DNA from: Streptomyces sp. NBC_01288 | GTDB lineage: Bacteria; Actinomycetota; Actinomycetes; Streptomycetales; Streptomycetaceae | Direction: 5' to 3' | DNA length: 64,000 nt | NCBI RefSeq assembly: GCF_035982055.1 | Contig: NZ_CP108427.1 | Coordinates: forward strand, 3,100,001 to 3,164,000 | The notes under the pieces: model-generated | Database searches by the model: none | What the model saw: only the letters and a program-made list of their open reading frames with translations | What the model was told of the DNA's origin: nothing | Shown: piece by piece, positions 1 through 10,100 of the stretch | Numbering within the stretch: the first letter of the stretch is position 1 | Layout: every line of letters begins with the position of its first letter | Program-made: the position numbers and the translations under genes

Positions 1-234
1 GCGGGCGGCGTCACCACCTCCGGCCTGCCGCGCCGGGTGCCCAGGGCGAACCTCGTCCCGGGTACGGCTCAGCAGCAACAGCACCAAACCGGTCCGCAGG
101 TCTCCCGTGCGCCTGACGACGTACGCGGCCGGCTGACCAATCTCCGTCGGGGCATCGCACAGGGTCGACAGGCCGGTACGGGTACCGGCCAGACCGGCAG
201 CTTCCCCAGCCCCACTCACCAGCAGGAGCGTTAG
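1..234 (+). CDS. cvnA: C-terminal tail of a CvnA-type sensor kinase (cut by window edge)
   Basis: Only the last 77 codons are present, reading in frame from base 1 to a TAG at 232-234. The peptide matches the C-terminus of the complete CvnA at 2125-5424: both contain a TSGLPRRVP or SSGLPRRVP block, then QVSRAP(D/E)D, then a (R/I)GRL(T/S)NLRRG block, and both end QER. This tail is low-complexity and probably disordered, so no function can be read from it directly. It is followed after zero bases by the Roadblock protein, and its last codons supply that gene's Shine-Dalgarno sequence. It is the 3' end of the sensor kinase of the first of two tandem conservons. Confidence 0.85.
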   Translation, partial: AGGVTTSGLPRRVPRANLVPGTAQQQQHQTGPQVSRAPDDVRGRLTNLRRGIAQGRQAGTGTGQTGSFPSPTHQQER

Positions 235-657
235 TTGAGCCAGATGAGCCAGGCGGCACAGAACCTCAACTGGTTGATAACCAACTTCGTGGACAACACC
301 CCCGGGGTGTCCCACACCGTCGTCGTGTCTGCCGACGGACTCCTTCTGGCCATGTCGGAAGGGTTCCCGCGCGACCGCGCCGACCAGCTCGCGGCCGTGG
401 CCTCCGGGCTCACCTCGCTGACGGCCGGGGCATCCCGGATCTTCGAAGGCGGCGACGTGGCACAGACGGTCGTGGAGATGGAACGGGGATTCCTCTTCCT
501 CATGTCCGTCTCGGACGGCTCGTCCCTGGCAGTGCTCGCGCACCCCGAGTGCGACATCGGTCTCGTCGGCTACGAGATGGCACTGCTCGTCGATCGTGCG
601 GGGGCGGTCCTCACACCGGACCTGCGCGCCGAACTCCAGGGCAGTCTGCTTCACTGA
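235..657 (+). CDS. cvnB: Roadblock/LC7-domain conservon protein CvnB (first copy)
   Basis: A 140-aa single-domain Roadblock/LC7 protein. These proteins are thought to bind or regulate the small conservon GTPase (CvnD) at the membrane. The body starts MSQAAQNLNWLITNFV and is nearly identical to the copy at 5426-5848. The start is uncertain. TTG at 235 lies directly after the cvnA stop, 6 bases from an AGGAG at 224-228. ATG at 244 is in frame but spaced about 15 bases from it. TTG is chosen because the second copy shows the same geometry with GTG. It is a cytoplasmic member of the cvnABCD operon. Confidence 0.88.
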   Translation: MSQMSQAAQNLNWLITNFVDNTPGVSHTVVVSADGLLLAMSEGFPRDRADQLAAVASGLTSLTAGASRIFEGGDVAQTVVEMERGFLFLMSVSDGSSLAVLAHPECDIGLVGYEMALLVDRAGAVLTPDLRAELQGSLLH

Positions 658-768
658 CCGGCCCCGGCACCACCCGTCTCACCAAATCACCGTCCGGCCG
701 CCACAATCCCCCCACCGGCCCTGTCAGACGGCTAGCCCGACCGACTTGCTGTCCCGCCCGGAGGATTC

Positions 769-1167
769 ATGACCCCGCCCACCGCCTCTCACGACCCGTA
801 CGCCGAGCCGTACGGGGACGAGGGCGACCAGCCGCTGGTCCGTCCGTATGCGATGACCGGCGGCCGGACCAGGCCGCGCTACCAGCTCGCCATCGAGGCG
901 CTGATCAGCACCACGGCCGACCCGGCAGCGCTGATGGGACTGCTCCCTGAGCACCAGCGCATCTGCCACCTGTGCCGCGAGGTCAAGTCGGTGGCCGAGG
1001 TGTCGGCACTCCTCGCCATGCCCCTCGGTGTGGCCAGGATCCTCGTCGCGGACCTCGCCGAGGCCGGACTGGTGGCCATCCACCAGCCGGGCGGCGACGA
1101 GAACAACGGCGGCGCACCGGACGTGACGCTGCTCGAAAGGGTGCTCAGTGGACTTCGCAAGCTCTGA
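769..1167 (+). CDS. cvnC: DUF742 conservon protein CvnC (first copy)
   Basis: A 132-aa DUF742 protein with the family core: an RPYAMTGGRT motif near residue 25, an EHQRICHLCRE segment, and a winged-helix-like block (VAEVSALLAMPLGVARILV). A variable acidic and polar N-terminus precedes it. The ATG at 769 has a GGAGG 5 bases upstream. The 3' end overlaps cvnD by 20 bp. The overlap sequence is essentially identical in the second conservon, as expected where both frames are constrained. The presumed role is assembly of the GTPase signalling complex with CvnA, CvnB and CvnD. The exact biochemical role of DUF742 is not established from sequence. Confidence 0.88.
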   Translation: MTPPTASHDPYAEPYGDEGDQPLVRPYAMTGGRTRPRYQLAIEALISTTADPAALMGLLPEHQRICHLCREVKSVAEVSALLAMPLGVARILVADLAEAGLVAIHQPGGDENNGGAPDVTLLERVLSGLRKL

Positions 1168-1723
1168 CGGAGGGCGGGCGACCACCTCCGCGAAGATCGT
1201 GGTGGCGGGTGGCTTCGGCGTCGGCAAGACCACGTTCGTGGGTGCCGTCTCGGAAATCAACCCGCTGCGCACGGAGGCCGTCATGACGTCCGCGTCCGCG
1301 GGCATCGACGACCTCACCCACACCGGGGACAAGACCACCACCACGGTGGCCATGGACTTCGGACGCATCACCCTGGACCAGGACCTGATCCTGTACCTCT
1401 TCGGTACGCCGGGTCAGGACCGCTTCTGGTTCATGTGGGACGACCTGGTGCGCGGCGCGATCGGCGCCGTCGTCCTGGTCGACACCCGCCGGCTGGCCGA
1501 CTGCTTCCCCGCGGTCGACTACTTCGAGAACAGCGGGCTGCCCTTCGTCATCGCCCTCAACGGCTTCGACGGGCACCAGCCGTACAACCCGGAGGAGGTG
1601 CGCGAGGCCCTGCAGATCGGTCCGGACGCACCGATCATCACGACGGACGCCCGGCACCGCTCGGACGCGAAGAGTGCGCTGATCACGCTGGTCGAGCACG
1701 CACTCATGGCCCGGCTGCGGTAG
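1148..1723 (+). CDS. cvnD: Conservon small GTPase/ATP-GTP-binding protein CvnD (first copy)
   Basis: A 191-aa Ras/MglA-like small GTP-binding protein. The P-loop GGFGVGKT is at residues 21-28, and the switch II-like element FGTPGQDRF follows a DLILYL strand. The region usually carrying NKxD reads ALNGFDG, so the base-recognition motif is atypical, as in other CvnD proteins. The GTG at 1148 sits inside cvnC (20-bp overlap), which implies translational coupling. It is the output GTPase of the conservon. A terminator hairpin lies about 180 bp downstream. The protein differs from the second copy at only a few positions. Confidence 0.9.
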   Translation: MDFASSDGGRATTSAKIVVAGGFGVGKTTFVGAVSEINPLRTEAVMTSASAGIDDLTHTGDKTTTTVAMDFGRITLDQDLILYLFGTPGQDRFWFMWDDLVRGAIGAVVLVDTRRLADCFPAVDYFENSGLPFVIALNGFDGHQPYNPEEVREALQIGPDAPIITTDARHRSDAKSALITLVEHALMARLR

Positions 1724-2124
1724 CTTGCGACGGGGCTCTGTATGCAGTTCTCAAGTCGGCAGCGCCATACGGCAGTTGTCGTAGACACCCCGGAGCCGGC
1801 TGTGGCCTTTGACACGGTCGGCCCCGGTGTTCATAACGTTTCGGCAGAGGAATCCGGTGGTACCGCAACGCGTCGCGGTCATCCGGTGCCACTGCGCTAA
1901 CAAAGCCCCGCCTTTTGGCGGGGCTCGCTCTTTATGACCGTTTTATCTGGGGCTTACATCACTCGGAATCCGCGGTTCCGACTGTTTGGAATCGCGCAGG
2001 CTGACGTGCTGGAATGCCTGAACTGCCCAATAGTCAACGACGTACTGATAGGCAGAGGTCGTTGACGGGCTTGAGACACTGCGGCACGACGATAGGTGCC
2101 GACCGCCGGAAGGTTGTTGGTCGA
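1724..2124. other. 401-bp intergenic region between the two conservons
   Basis: This stretch has no convincing gene. It holds the terminator hairpin at 1904-1930 and presumably the promoter of the second conservon. A TTGACG lies at 2061-2066, but no well-spaced -10 box is apparent. An in-frame ATG at 2014 would extend cvnA upstream through most of the right half, but the added residues look non-coding. Confidence 0.5.
1904..1930 (+). terminator. Rho-independent terminator after the first conservon
   Basis: A perfect 9-bp stem (AGCCCCGCC / GGCGGGGCT, 1904-1912 and 1917-1925) closes a TTTT loop. A short T-containing tail follows. It separates the first conservon from the second cvnA promoter. 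Confidence 0.8.
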
Positions 2125-5100
2125 GTGAGGCGAAGCAAGAACGGTCCCGAGCCGTCGGCCCGGGGCAACTTCACCCCGCCGCCGCGCGGAGCGGCGCCCG
2201 CCCCTGTGCCAGGCTCGGAGCCCACGGCGCCACCCGCTCCCAGCGGCAGCCGTTTCTCCCCCCGCAACTGGCGGGTGCCGACCAGGCTGAACGCGATCCT
2301 GCTCATACCCGTGGTGGTCGGCCTCGTCATGGGCGGCTTCCAGGTGAAGAGCTCGATCGACACCTGGCAGAACGCCGAGGACGCGGAGAAGACCGCCCGC
2401 CTGGTGCAGGCGGCCCTGACCTACAGCAACGCGATCACCAACGAGCGTGACACGACCGCCGCGCCGCTGCTGCTGGGCAAGGGCGTGAAGGACCCCACGG
2501 TCGTCGCCGCCCGCAAGGCCACGGACGACGCCGCGGACACCTTCGACAAGGCCGCGCAGAACATGCCGGACCAGTCGGGCCTGGAACGCCGGCTCAGCCG
2601 CTTCCGCAAGGTCGAGCCGCAGCTGACGTCCATCCGGGCCGCCGCGTACACCACCAAGTTCACGGGTGTGCAGACCGAAGAGGCCTACGTGAACCTGGAG
2701 CACCCGCTCCTTGAGTTCTCGAACGAACTGGGCCTCGGCACCGGCAACATCACCAGCTACGGCCGCTCGGTCTACGCCATCGCACTCGCCAAGGGCGCGC
2801 TCTCGCTGGAGCGTTCCATCGGCATGCACCTGCTGGTGAAGCCGGGCCCCGGCCAGGGCAGCCTGGCCACCCAGCGCACGGCCATCACCTCGTACGCGTA
2901 CCTGGAGGGCATCGCCCTCCAGGAGTACCAGGCCGGTGGTACCGACGCGGACATCGCGAAGCTGAACACGGCCATGGCGAAGGTCAAGACCGACGGCGCG
3001 ACCATGGTCAAGCAGGCCGCCGCGCAGGCGAAGGCCGCCAACGAGACGTATGTGCCGCCGCCGGCCAACCCGATCGACATGATCACGGCGATGTCGCAGC
3101 TACAGACCACCGATCCCTCGGCGCGCGCGGCTCTCGCCGAGAAGGGCATCACCGCGCAGAACTGGTGGGCGGGCACGACCCTCAAGTACGAGGCGTACCG
3201 CAAGATCGAGGAGGACAAGGCCGACACCGCGGTGAGCGAGGCGTCGGACATCGCCGACAACGCCAAGCGGGACGCCATCATCACCGGTGCCGCCGTCGTC
3301 GTCGCCCTGCTCCTCGCCTTCATCCTGGCCGGTGCCGTCGCCCGCCAGATGAGCCGCGCGATGCGCCAGCTGCGCAACGCCGCCTTCGGCATCGCCGAGC
3401 AGCGCCTGCCGATGCTGGTCGACCAGCTCTCGCGCACCGACCCCGGACGCGTGGACACCCGGATCTCCCCGATCCCGATCACGACGACCGACGAGATCGG
3501 CGAAGTCGCCAGAGCCTTCGACCAGGTCCACCGCGAGGCCGTACGACTGGCCGCCGAGCAGGCGCTCCTGCGGGGCAACATCAACGCGATCTTCACCAAC
3601 CTGTCGCGCCGCAACCAGTCGTTGATCGAGGGCCAGTTGACCCTGATCACCGATCTGGAGAACAACGAGGCCGACCCGGACCAGCTGGAAGCACTCTTCC
3701 GTCTGGACCACCTCGCGACCCGTATGCGCCGTAACGGCGAGAACCTCCTGGTCCTCGCCGGCGAGGAGCCCGGCCGCCGCTGGGACCAGCCGGTCCCGCT
3801 GGTCGACGTGCTGCGCGCCGCCTCCTCCGAGGTGGAGCAGTACGAGCGCATCGAGCTGTCGGGCGTCCCGGAGGCCGAGATCCACGGCCGCGCCGTGACC
3901 GACCTCGTGCACCTGCTCGCCGAGCTGCTGGAGAACGCGACGACGTTCTCCTCCCCGCAGACCAAGGTCCGCGTGACGGCCACCCGTCTCCCCGACGGCC
4001 GGGTCATGATCGAGATCCACGACAAGGGCATCGGCCTCACCGCCGAGGACTTCGCGGACATCAACCACAAGCTGGCCAACCCGCCGACCGTGGACGTCGC
4101 GATCTCGCAGCGCATGGGCCTGTTCGTGGTCGGCCGGCTGTCCGACCGGCACGGCATCCGCGTCCAGCTCCGCCCCTCGGGCGAGCAGGCCGGTACAACC
4201 TCGCTGGTCATGCTGCCGGACGCGATCACGCACGGTGGCGGTGGTGAGTCGCAGCTCCAGCGCGACGAGTTCACCGTCTCGCAGATCATGCCGGAGCAGC
4301 CGCAGCAGCAGTTCCAGGGCGAGGACTTCAACCGTGCCCCGATGCGCACGGCCGCCGAGCTGGGCTTCGACGACACCCGCTACTCCGAGGTGCCGGACGA
4401 CATCCGCGAGCTGGACCCGGTGGGCCGCTCGCTGATGCGCGAGGAGCGCCGTGCGGCCCTGGAGTCCCAGAAGCCGGGCCAGGAGCTCGAAGCGGGCGAG
4501 TACGCCGAGTTCAACGAGTTCGACGCCCCGCAGCAGCAGCCGTACGGCAACGGCCAGCAGGGCTACCAGGACCAGCCGACCGGCTTCACCGGTCAGCCGG
4601 CGTACGAGGAGCAGCAGCAGACGTCGTACGACGAGCCGCGCCAACCCTCGTACGACGAGCAGTACTTCGCACCGAACGGCGCCGCGCCGCAGGCCGACGC
4701 CTTCCCCGACTCCTTCCCGTCGAACGGCGGCTACCCGGAGCCCGGGTACGCGGAGCCGGCGCAGGAGGAGCACGCGGCACAGCACCCCACGGGGTCGGAG
4801 ACGTTCTCGGGCTTCGAAGAGCCGTCCTACCAGGACGACTGGCCGCAGCAGGACGGTTACCGCAACGGGTACCCGGACCAGTACGCTCCGGAAGCGGAGT
4901 CCACACAGGCCGCTGACGTGAGTGAGCGGGACCACGTAGGCTTCGAGCGTCCGGGACCGGCCCCCTCCGCCGTCCACGCGCTGACCGACGCCGGACTGCC
5001 GCGCCGCGGTTCGGCCGCGAACGGTACGCGCACGAACGGTTCGCAGCCCGCGCAGCCGGGGCCGTCGGCCTCAGCGGCGCCGGAGAGCAAGGTCGATGTC

Positions 5101-5424
5101 TTCGGCACCGCGAACGGCGGCACCGGAGCCGTGGACTGGCGCTCGGCGAACGACGAGCGCTGGCAGCAGGCGTCGGCGCTGAAGAAGCCGAAGGCGGGCG
5201 GGGTCACCTCCTCCGGCCTGCCGCGGCGGGTACCCAAGGCCAACCTGGTCGAGGGCACCGCCGAGAGCACCCCGCAGGGCGGCCCCCAGGTCTCCCGCGC
5301 TCCCGAGGACATCCGGGGCAGGCTCAGCAACCTGCGCCGCGGGGTCCAGCGGGGACGCAGCGAAGGCAGTGAAACGAACGGTCGGGGCTTCGGCTCCGAC
5401 AGCACCTACAACCAGGAGCGTTAG
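2125..5424 (+). CDS. cvnA: CvnA: membrane sensor histidine-kinase-like protein (nitrate-sensor type)
   Basis: A 1,099-aa membrane kinase-like protein. From the N-terminus there is a proline-rich start, a first membrane segment near residues 46-68 (ILLIPVVVGLVMGG), and an extracytoplasmic helical sensor (about 70-380, nitrate-sensor type). A second membrane segment lies near 390-412 and is followed by HAMP. A dimerisation helix and a GHKL ATPase come next (N-box ELLENATTF, G-box HDKGIGL). A tail of about 380 residues rich in Q, P, Y and G ends the protein. The GTG at 2125 is preferred because the product then begins RRSKN and the 37 upstream residues look non-coding. The ATG at 2014 remains possible. 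It heads the second cvnABCD operon and is presumed to sense a signal and act on CvnB/CvnD rather than on a classical response regulator. Confidence 0.85.
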   Translation: MRRSKNGPEPSARGNFTPPPRGAAPAPVPGSEPTAPPAPSGSRFSPRNWRVPTRLNAILLIPVVVGLVMGGFQVKSSIDTWQNAEDAEKTARLVQAALTYSNAITNERDTTAAPLLLGKGVKDPTVVAARKATDDAADTFDKAAQNMPDQSGLERRLSRFRKVEPQLTSIRAAAYTTKFTGVQTEEAYVNLEHPLLEFSNELGLGTGNITSYGRSVYAIALAKGALSLERSIGMHLLVKPGPGQGSLATQRTAITSYAYLEGIALQEYQAGGTDADIAKLNTAMAKVKTDGATMVKQAAAQAKAANETYVPPPANPIDMITAMSQLQTTDPSARAALAEKGITAQNWWAGTTLKYEAYRKIEEDKADTAVSEASDIADNAKRDAIITGAAVVVALLLAFILAGAVARQMSRAMRQLRNAAFGIAEQRLPMLVDQLSRTDPGRVDTRISPIPITTTDEIGEVARAFDQVHREAVRLAAEQALLRGNINAIFTNLSRRNQSLIEGQLTLITDLENNEADPDQLEALFRLDHLATRMRRNGENLLVLAGEEPGRRWDQPVPLVDVLRAASSEVEQYERIELSGVPEAEIHGRAVTDLVHLLAELLENATTFSSPQTKVRVTATRLPDGRVMIEIHDKGIGLTAEDFADINHKLANPPTVDVAISQRMGLFVVGRLSDRHGIRVQLRPSGEQAGTTSLVMLPDAITHGGGGESQLQRDEFTVSQIMPEQPQQQFQGEDFNRAPMRTAAELGFDDTRYSEVPDDIRELDPVGRSLMREERRAALESQKPGQELEAGEYAEFNEFDAPQQQPYGNGQQGYQDQPTGFTGQPAYEEQQQTSYDEPRQPSYDEQYFAPNGAAPQADAFPDSFPSNGGYPEPGYAEPAQEEHAAQHPTGSETFSGFEEPSYQDDWPQQDGYRNGYPDQYAPEAESTQAADVSERDHVGFERPGPAPSAVHALTDAGLPRRGSAANGTRTNGSQPAQPGPSASAAPESKVDVFGTANGGTGAVDWRSANDERWQQASALKKPKAGGVTSSGLPRRVPKANLVEGTAESTPQGGPQVSRAPEDIRGRLSNLRRGVQRGRSEGSETNGRGFGSDSTYNQER

Positions 5425-5425
5425 T

Positions 5426-5848
5426 GTGAGCCCGATGAGCCAGGCGGCGCAGAACCTGAACTGGTTGATCACCAACTTCGTGGACAACACCCCCGGTGTG
5501 TCCCACACGGTGGTGGTCTCCGCCGACGGACTCCTTCTGGCGATGTCCGACGGCTTCCCGCGTGACCGTGCCGACCAGTTGGCGGCCGTCGCGTCGGGCC
5601 TGACCTCGCTGACCGCGGGCGCCTCCCGCATCTTCGAGGGCGGCGCCGTGAACCAGACGGTTGTGGAGATGGAGCGGGGATTCCTCTTCCTCATGTCCGT
5701 ATCCGATGGTTCCTCGCTCGCGGTTCTCGCGCACCCCGAGGCGGACATCGGCCTCATTGGGTACGAGATGGCCCTTCTGGTGGACCGTGCCGGCACGGTC
5801 CTGACCCCGGACCTTCGAGCAGAGCTCCAGGGGAGCCTTCTCAACTAA
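5426..5848 (+). CDS. cvnB: Roadblock/LC7-domain conservon protein CvnB (second copy)
   Basis: A 140-aa Roadblock/LC7 protein, near-identical to the one at 235-657. It is presumed to bind the CvnD GTPase. The GTG at 5426 is 7 bases from the AGGAG formed by the last codons of cvnA. The in-frame ATG at 5435 is 16 bases away, so GTG is the better start (product begins MSPMSQAAQ). The gap to cvnA is one base. A hairpin lies in the 94-bp gap before cvnC. Confidence 0.9.
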   Translation: MSPMSQAAQNLNWLITNFVDNTPGVSHTVVVSADGLLLAMSDGFPRDRADQLAAVASGLTSLTAGASRIFEGGAVNQTVVEMERGFLFLMSVSDGSSLAVLAHPEADIGLIGYEMALLVDRAGTVLTPDLRAELQGSLLN

Positions 5849-5868
5849 CAGACGGACGGTGCGTTTTG

Positions 5869-5898
5869 GCGTCCCGAGGCCATAAGGTTTCGGGACGC
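5869..5898 (+). other. Intercistronic hairpin between cvnB and cvnC
   Basis: GCGTCCCGA at 5869-5877 pairs perfectly with TCGGGACGC at 5890-5898 around a 12-nt loop. No T-run follows, so it is more likely an mRNA processing or stability element, or chance, than a terminator inside the operon. Confidence 0.4.
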
Positions 5899-5942
5899 GG
5901 CTCCACATTGATGGGTGCCCGGCACAGTCGGAGGAGGAGAAA

Positions 5943-6515
5943 GTGGCAACACCCCCAGGCGGTTCGTCTTCGGGCAACTGGTCGTACGGCCCCGGCCAGG
6001 GGCAGGGCGACGGTTCCCAGAACCGGTACAACTTCCCCTCCTCGCCTTCCCCGCGCCGCCCGCAGTACCCGCAGGGCCCCGGCCCGTCGCCGTACGACCA
6101 GCCGCCGGCGCCGCGCATCCAGCCGGTGCAGCCCCATCGACGCTCCCCCGAGTCGGCGCCCGCCGGGTCGACGAGCAACCCCTTGGTGCGTCCGTACGCC
6201 ATGACCGGCGGCCGGACGCGCCCCCGCTACCAGCTCGCCATCGAGGCGCTGGTGCACACCACCGCGCAGCCGCACCAGATGCAGGGCCAGTTGCCCGAGC
6301 ATCAGCGGATCTGCAACCTCTGCCGGGAGATCAAGTCGGTGGCCGAGATCTCGGCCCTCCTGACGATCCCTCTCGGTGTGGCCAGGATCCTCGTCGCCGA
6401 CTTGGCGGAGGCGGGCCTGGTCGCCATTCATCAACCCGGCGGCGACGAGAACGCCGGCGGCCAGCCAGATGTGACACTGCTCGAAAGGGTGCTCAGTGGA
6501 CTTCGCAAGCTCTAG
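5943..6515 (+). CDS. cvnC: DUF742 conservon protein CvnC (second copy)
   Basis: A 190-aa DUF742 protein. It has the same RPYAMTGGRTRPRYQLAIEA core and LCREIKSVAEISALL block as the first copy, but a longer N-terminal extension of about 80 residues rich in P, Q, G and S. The GTG start at 5943 has a strong GGAGGAG at 5931-5937. Its 3' end overlaps the GTPase gene by 20 bp. It is part of the cvnABCD signalling operon. The long disordered leader is the main difference from the first copy. Confidence 0.88.
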   Translation: MATPPGGSSSGNWSYGPGQGQGDGSQNRYNFPSSPSPRRPQYPQGPGPSPYDQPPAPRIQPVQPHRRSPESAPAGSTSNPLVRPYAMTGGRTRPRYQLAIEALVHTTAQPHQMQGQLPEHQRICNLCREIKSVAEISALLTIPLGVARILVADLAEAGLVAIHQPGGDENAGGQPDVTLLERVLSGLRKL

Positions 6516-7077
6516 CGGAGGGCCTTCCCGCTCCACCACCTCGGCGAAGATCGTGGTGGCGGGTGGCTTCGGCGTGGGCAAGACCACGTTCGTCGGGGCC
6601 GTCTCGGAGATCAACCCGCTGCGTACCGAGGCTGTGATGACGTCCGCGAGCGCGGGCATCGACGACCTCACCCACACCGGAGACAAGACGACCACGACGG
6701 TCGCGATGGACTTCGGACGCATCACCCTGGACCAGGACCTGATCCTGTACCTCTTCGGTACACCGGGTCAGGACCGCTTCTGGTTCATGTGGGACGACCT
6801 GGTACGCGGCGCGATCGGCGCGATCGTGCTCGTGGACACCCGCCGTCTCGCCGACTGCTTCCCCGCGGTCGACTACTTCGAGAACTCGGGTCTCCCCTTC
6901 GTCGTCGCCCTCAACGGCTTCGACGGCTCGCAGCCGTACAACCCGGACGAGGTCCGCGAGGCCCTCCAGATCGGCCCGGACGCACCGATCATCACGACGG
7001 ACGCCCGCCACCGCGCGGACGCCAAGTCGGCACTGATCACGCTGGTCGAGCACGCGCTGATGGCGCGGCTTCGGTAG
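6496..7077 (+). CDS. cvnD: Conservon small GTPase CvnD (second copy)
   Basis: A 193-aa small GTP-binding protein, almost identical to the one at 1148-1723 except around the linker after residue 6 (SSSGGPSRSTTSAK). The P-loop GGFGVGKT and FGTPGQDRF switch II-like motif are conserved, and the NKxD position again reads ALNGFDG. The GTG start lies inside cvnC with a 20-bp overlap. It ends the conservon, and a hairpin terminator follows 20 bp later. Near-identity of the two GTPases suggests that both conservons could share partners. Confidence 0.9.
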   Translation: MDFASSSGGPSRSTTSAKIVVAGGFGVGKTTFVGAVSEINPLRTEAVMTSASAGIDDLTHTGDKTTTTVAMDFGRITLDQDLILYLFGTPGQDRFWFMWDDLVRGAIGAIVLVDTRRLADCFPAVDYFENSGLPFVVALNGFDGSQPYNPDEVREALQIGPDAPIITTDARHRADAKSALITLVEHALMARLR

Positions 7078-7096
7078 CACGCGGCATCACGACATC

Positions 7097-7130
7097 AAGG
7101 GGCCAACTCCGGCTGGAGTAGGCCCCTTTG
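7097..7130 (+). terminator. Terminator after the second conservon
   Basis: AAGGGGCC (7097-7104) pairs with GGCCCCTT (7121-7128). An inner ACTCC/GGAGT stem extends the helix and TTTG follows. It lies directly downstream of cvnD and upstream of the NACHT gene, so the latter is probably transcribed separately. Confidence 0.75.
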
Positions 7131-7180
7131 TCGTACCCCCTGCCACAATGAACGCTCTTCGGTTCGGCAAGGGGGACGGG

Positions 7181-10100
7181 ATGAGCGCGGAGGCGGCTGC
7201 ACTACGCCTGGGGACGACCGTGGTGAAGGCGGCGGCGCAGACGTGGCTGGGGGGCAAGCGGCGCGAGCAGGAGCGCCGGCTGCCGATGGACGAACTCGTC
7301 CGGCTACGGGTGTCCGGACTGCGCCAACAGCGCAGCGTCCAGCGCCAGTTCGAGGAGATGGCCGACACGGCGGCCGCGCGGATCGAGCCGTTCCTGGCCC
7401 AGGAGTTCCGCGGCCTGGACGAGAGCGGCCGGGAGGCGGCGCTCAACGGCGTGTGCGACACCTTCGCCCGTGCCGACCTCTCCGACGAGGCGGTCCTGGC
7501 GGCCGATGCGCAACCGGCCGAACTGATCCGCCGCATCACGGCATCGGTGAGCCCACCGGTCGGCCTGAGCGAACCTGAGACGCGCCTCTACGAACTCCTC
7601 TTCAGCGAGTGCTGCGAGTACTACGTCAGCATCGTGCGGACCCTCCCGGTCTTCGAGGAGCGGACCCTGGCCGAACTCCTGGCCCGCACCAGCTCGTTGA
7701 GCGACCGGGTCGCCCGCGTCCTCGAACGCCTCCCCGACCGCTCCCTGTTCGCCCCCGACGGCACCGATCAGGACCAGGAATTCCGCCGCTGGTACATGGA
7801 GCTGGTCAGCAACACCCTCGACGAGGTGGAACTGTTCCGCCGCACGTCCGACCGCGCCGCCGCGCAGGTACGGCTGTCCGTGGCCTACGTCAGCCTGCGC
7901 GCCACCGGGGACGACGGCACCCGCCGCCGCACGGCCCGCGCACTGCCGCTCAGGCCGGACCTGAGCGGCTGGGAGGAGTCCGGGACGGAGAGTTCCGGGA
8001 TGCGGGTGGAATCGGCGCTCGGCGGGGCGTCCAGGGTGCTCCTGCGCGGCGAGGCGGGCTCCGGCAAGACCACGCTGCTCCGCTGGCTGGCGATCACGGC
8101 GGCACGAGGCGCCTTCACCGCCGAACTCGCCGACTGGAACGGCCTGACGCCCGTCTTCGTCAAGCTCCGCGAGTACAGCGGCCGTTCGCTCCCCAAGAAG
8201 CCCGAGGAGCTGCTGGACGGTGTCGCCGGGAACATCACCGGCATCATGCCCAGGGGCTGGGTGGAACGCCAACTACGGGACAACAAGGTCCTGTTGCTGG
8301 TCGACGGAGTGGACGAACTCCTCGGCTCTGAGCGGCGGTCGGTGCGTGACTGGCTCCGCAAGCTGCTCGGGGCCTACGGCGGCATACGGGTCGTCGTGAC
8401 CTCCCGTCCGACCGCCGCCGGGGCGGACTGGCTGCGCCGGGAGGACTTCACCGCGCTCCACCTGGACCGGATGACGCCCCCGGACCTGGCCGCGTTCGTA
8501 CGGCAGTGGCACGAGGCCGTCCGCGAACTGGGCGACGAACTCCCCTGCGGCGTCGACGAGTTGCCGCGCTACGAACAGTCCCTGCTCAACAGCCTCAAGG
8601 ACCGCGCCCACCTCCAGTCCCTGGCGGGCACCCCGCTGCTGGCCGCGATGCTGTGCGCGATGCACCTGAACCGGGGCAGCCAACTCCCTCGCGACCGCAT
8701 GGAGTTGTACCGCAACGCACTCCACACCCTGGTCCACGACCGCGACGCCGACCGGAACGTACCGAGCGCGCTGGACAGCAAACTCAGCCTCGGCGACAAG
8801 CTGGTCGTGCTGCGGGATCTGGCCTGGCGCCTCTCGGACAACAACCGCAGCGAGATCGCCCTGGACCAGGCCGCCATCCATGTCGCGTCCAAGCTCTCGG
8901 CGATGCGGCACCTGGAGGCACAGGACGGCCACGGGGTCCTGGAACAACTCCGGGACCGCTCCGGCATCCTCCGCTCCCCCGTCGAGGGCCGCCTCGACTT
9001 CGTCCACCGGACCTTCCAGGAGTACCTGGCCGCCGCGGAGGCCACGGAGGAGGACCGGATCGGCAACCTGGTCGGGCGGGCGCATCTGGACCTGTGGCGC
9101 GAGACGATCATCATGGCCGCGGGGCATGCCAACTCCCGTCAGCGGCAGGAGTTGTTGGACGGGATCCTGGATCGAGCGGAGGCGGAGCCCCGGTATGCGC
9201 GGGTGTTGCGGTTGCTCGCGGCTTCTTGTCAGGAGACGTTGCCGACGATTCCGGATGGGTTGGCGGGGCGGCTGGACGGGGCTATGTCGGCGCTGCTTCC
9301 GGCTCGTCGGCATACGGATCCGCCGGCTCTGGCGGCTGTGGGGACGAGCTTGCTGCGGCGACTACCGCGTTCTCTGGACGAGTTGACGGAGAAGGCCGCG
9401 ATACAGACGGTGCGGACCGTGGCGATGATCGGGGGAGAGGCGGCGCTGGCGTTGATGGTGGGGTACGCCGAGGACCGGCGCCGCCCAGTCGTACAGGAAA
9501 TCATCGAGGCTTGGGCGTACTTCGACGCGGATGCCTACGGCGAGCAGGTGCTGGCCGGGCTGCCGTTGGACGGATACACCGTGAGTCTCAGGCACTCCCA
9601 GCAGTGGCGCGCAGCGACTCGGTTGACGTCCATGACGATGCTGTCGATCCATTACCCGCTCCCCGAGCTCGCTGCCGTGGACCAACTCCCGCCCGTGAAG
9701 TACCTGTTGGTCAACAACCTCCGTGGCCCCGGAGACCTCTCAGTGCTGACGGCTCACCCACAACTGAGGTTGTTCTTGGTCTTGGGCCGAGGAAAGCTGC
9801 ACGAGCTCGAATCCATGGAGAGATTGGGGAACCTCTTCTACCTCGGACTCAGCCACGGAGGTACAACCGACCTCGACAGGCTGTGCCTTGGGCCGACCGT
9901 GTCCCAGCTGCGCCTCTACCAGCTGAGCCGGACCAGCGAACTGACCGCTTTGAGTAATTTCCCCAATGTCAGAAGCCTCTCTCTGACGACCGCAAGCGCA
10001 TGTACACCGCCTGGCCTGAGCAGCATCTCCGCCATGCCCAGGCTGGACGACCTCAGCCTCAACCGCATGCGCTTGCCGGAGTGGCTGACAGCATGTGAAC

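Noticed and set aside
2772..4977. Very long antisense frames opposite cvnA (e.g. about 625 codons).
   Set aside because: They are mirror frames of a high-GC coding region. The antisense products are Arg/Val/Leu-rich with no motif, start site or promoter.
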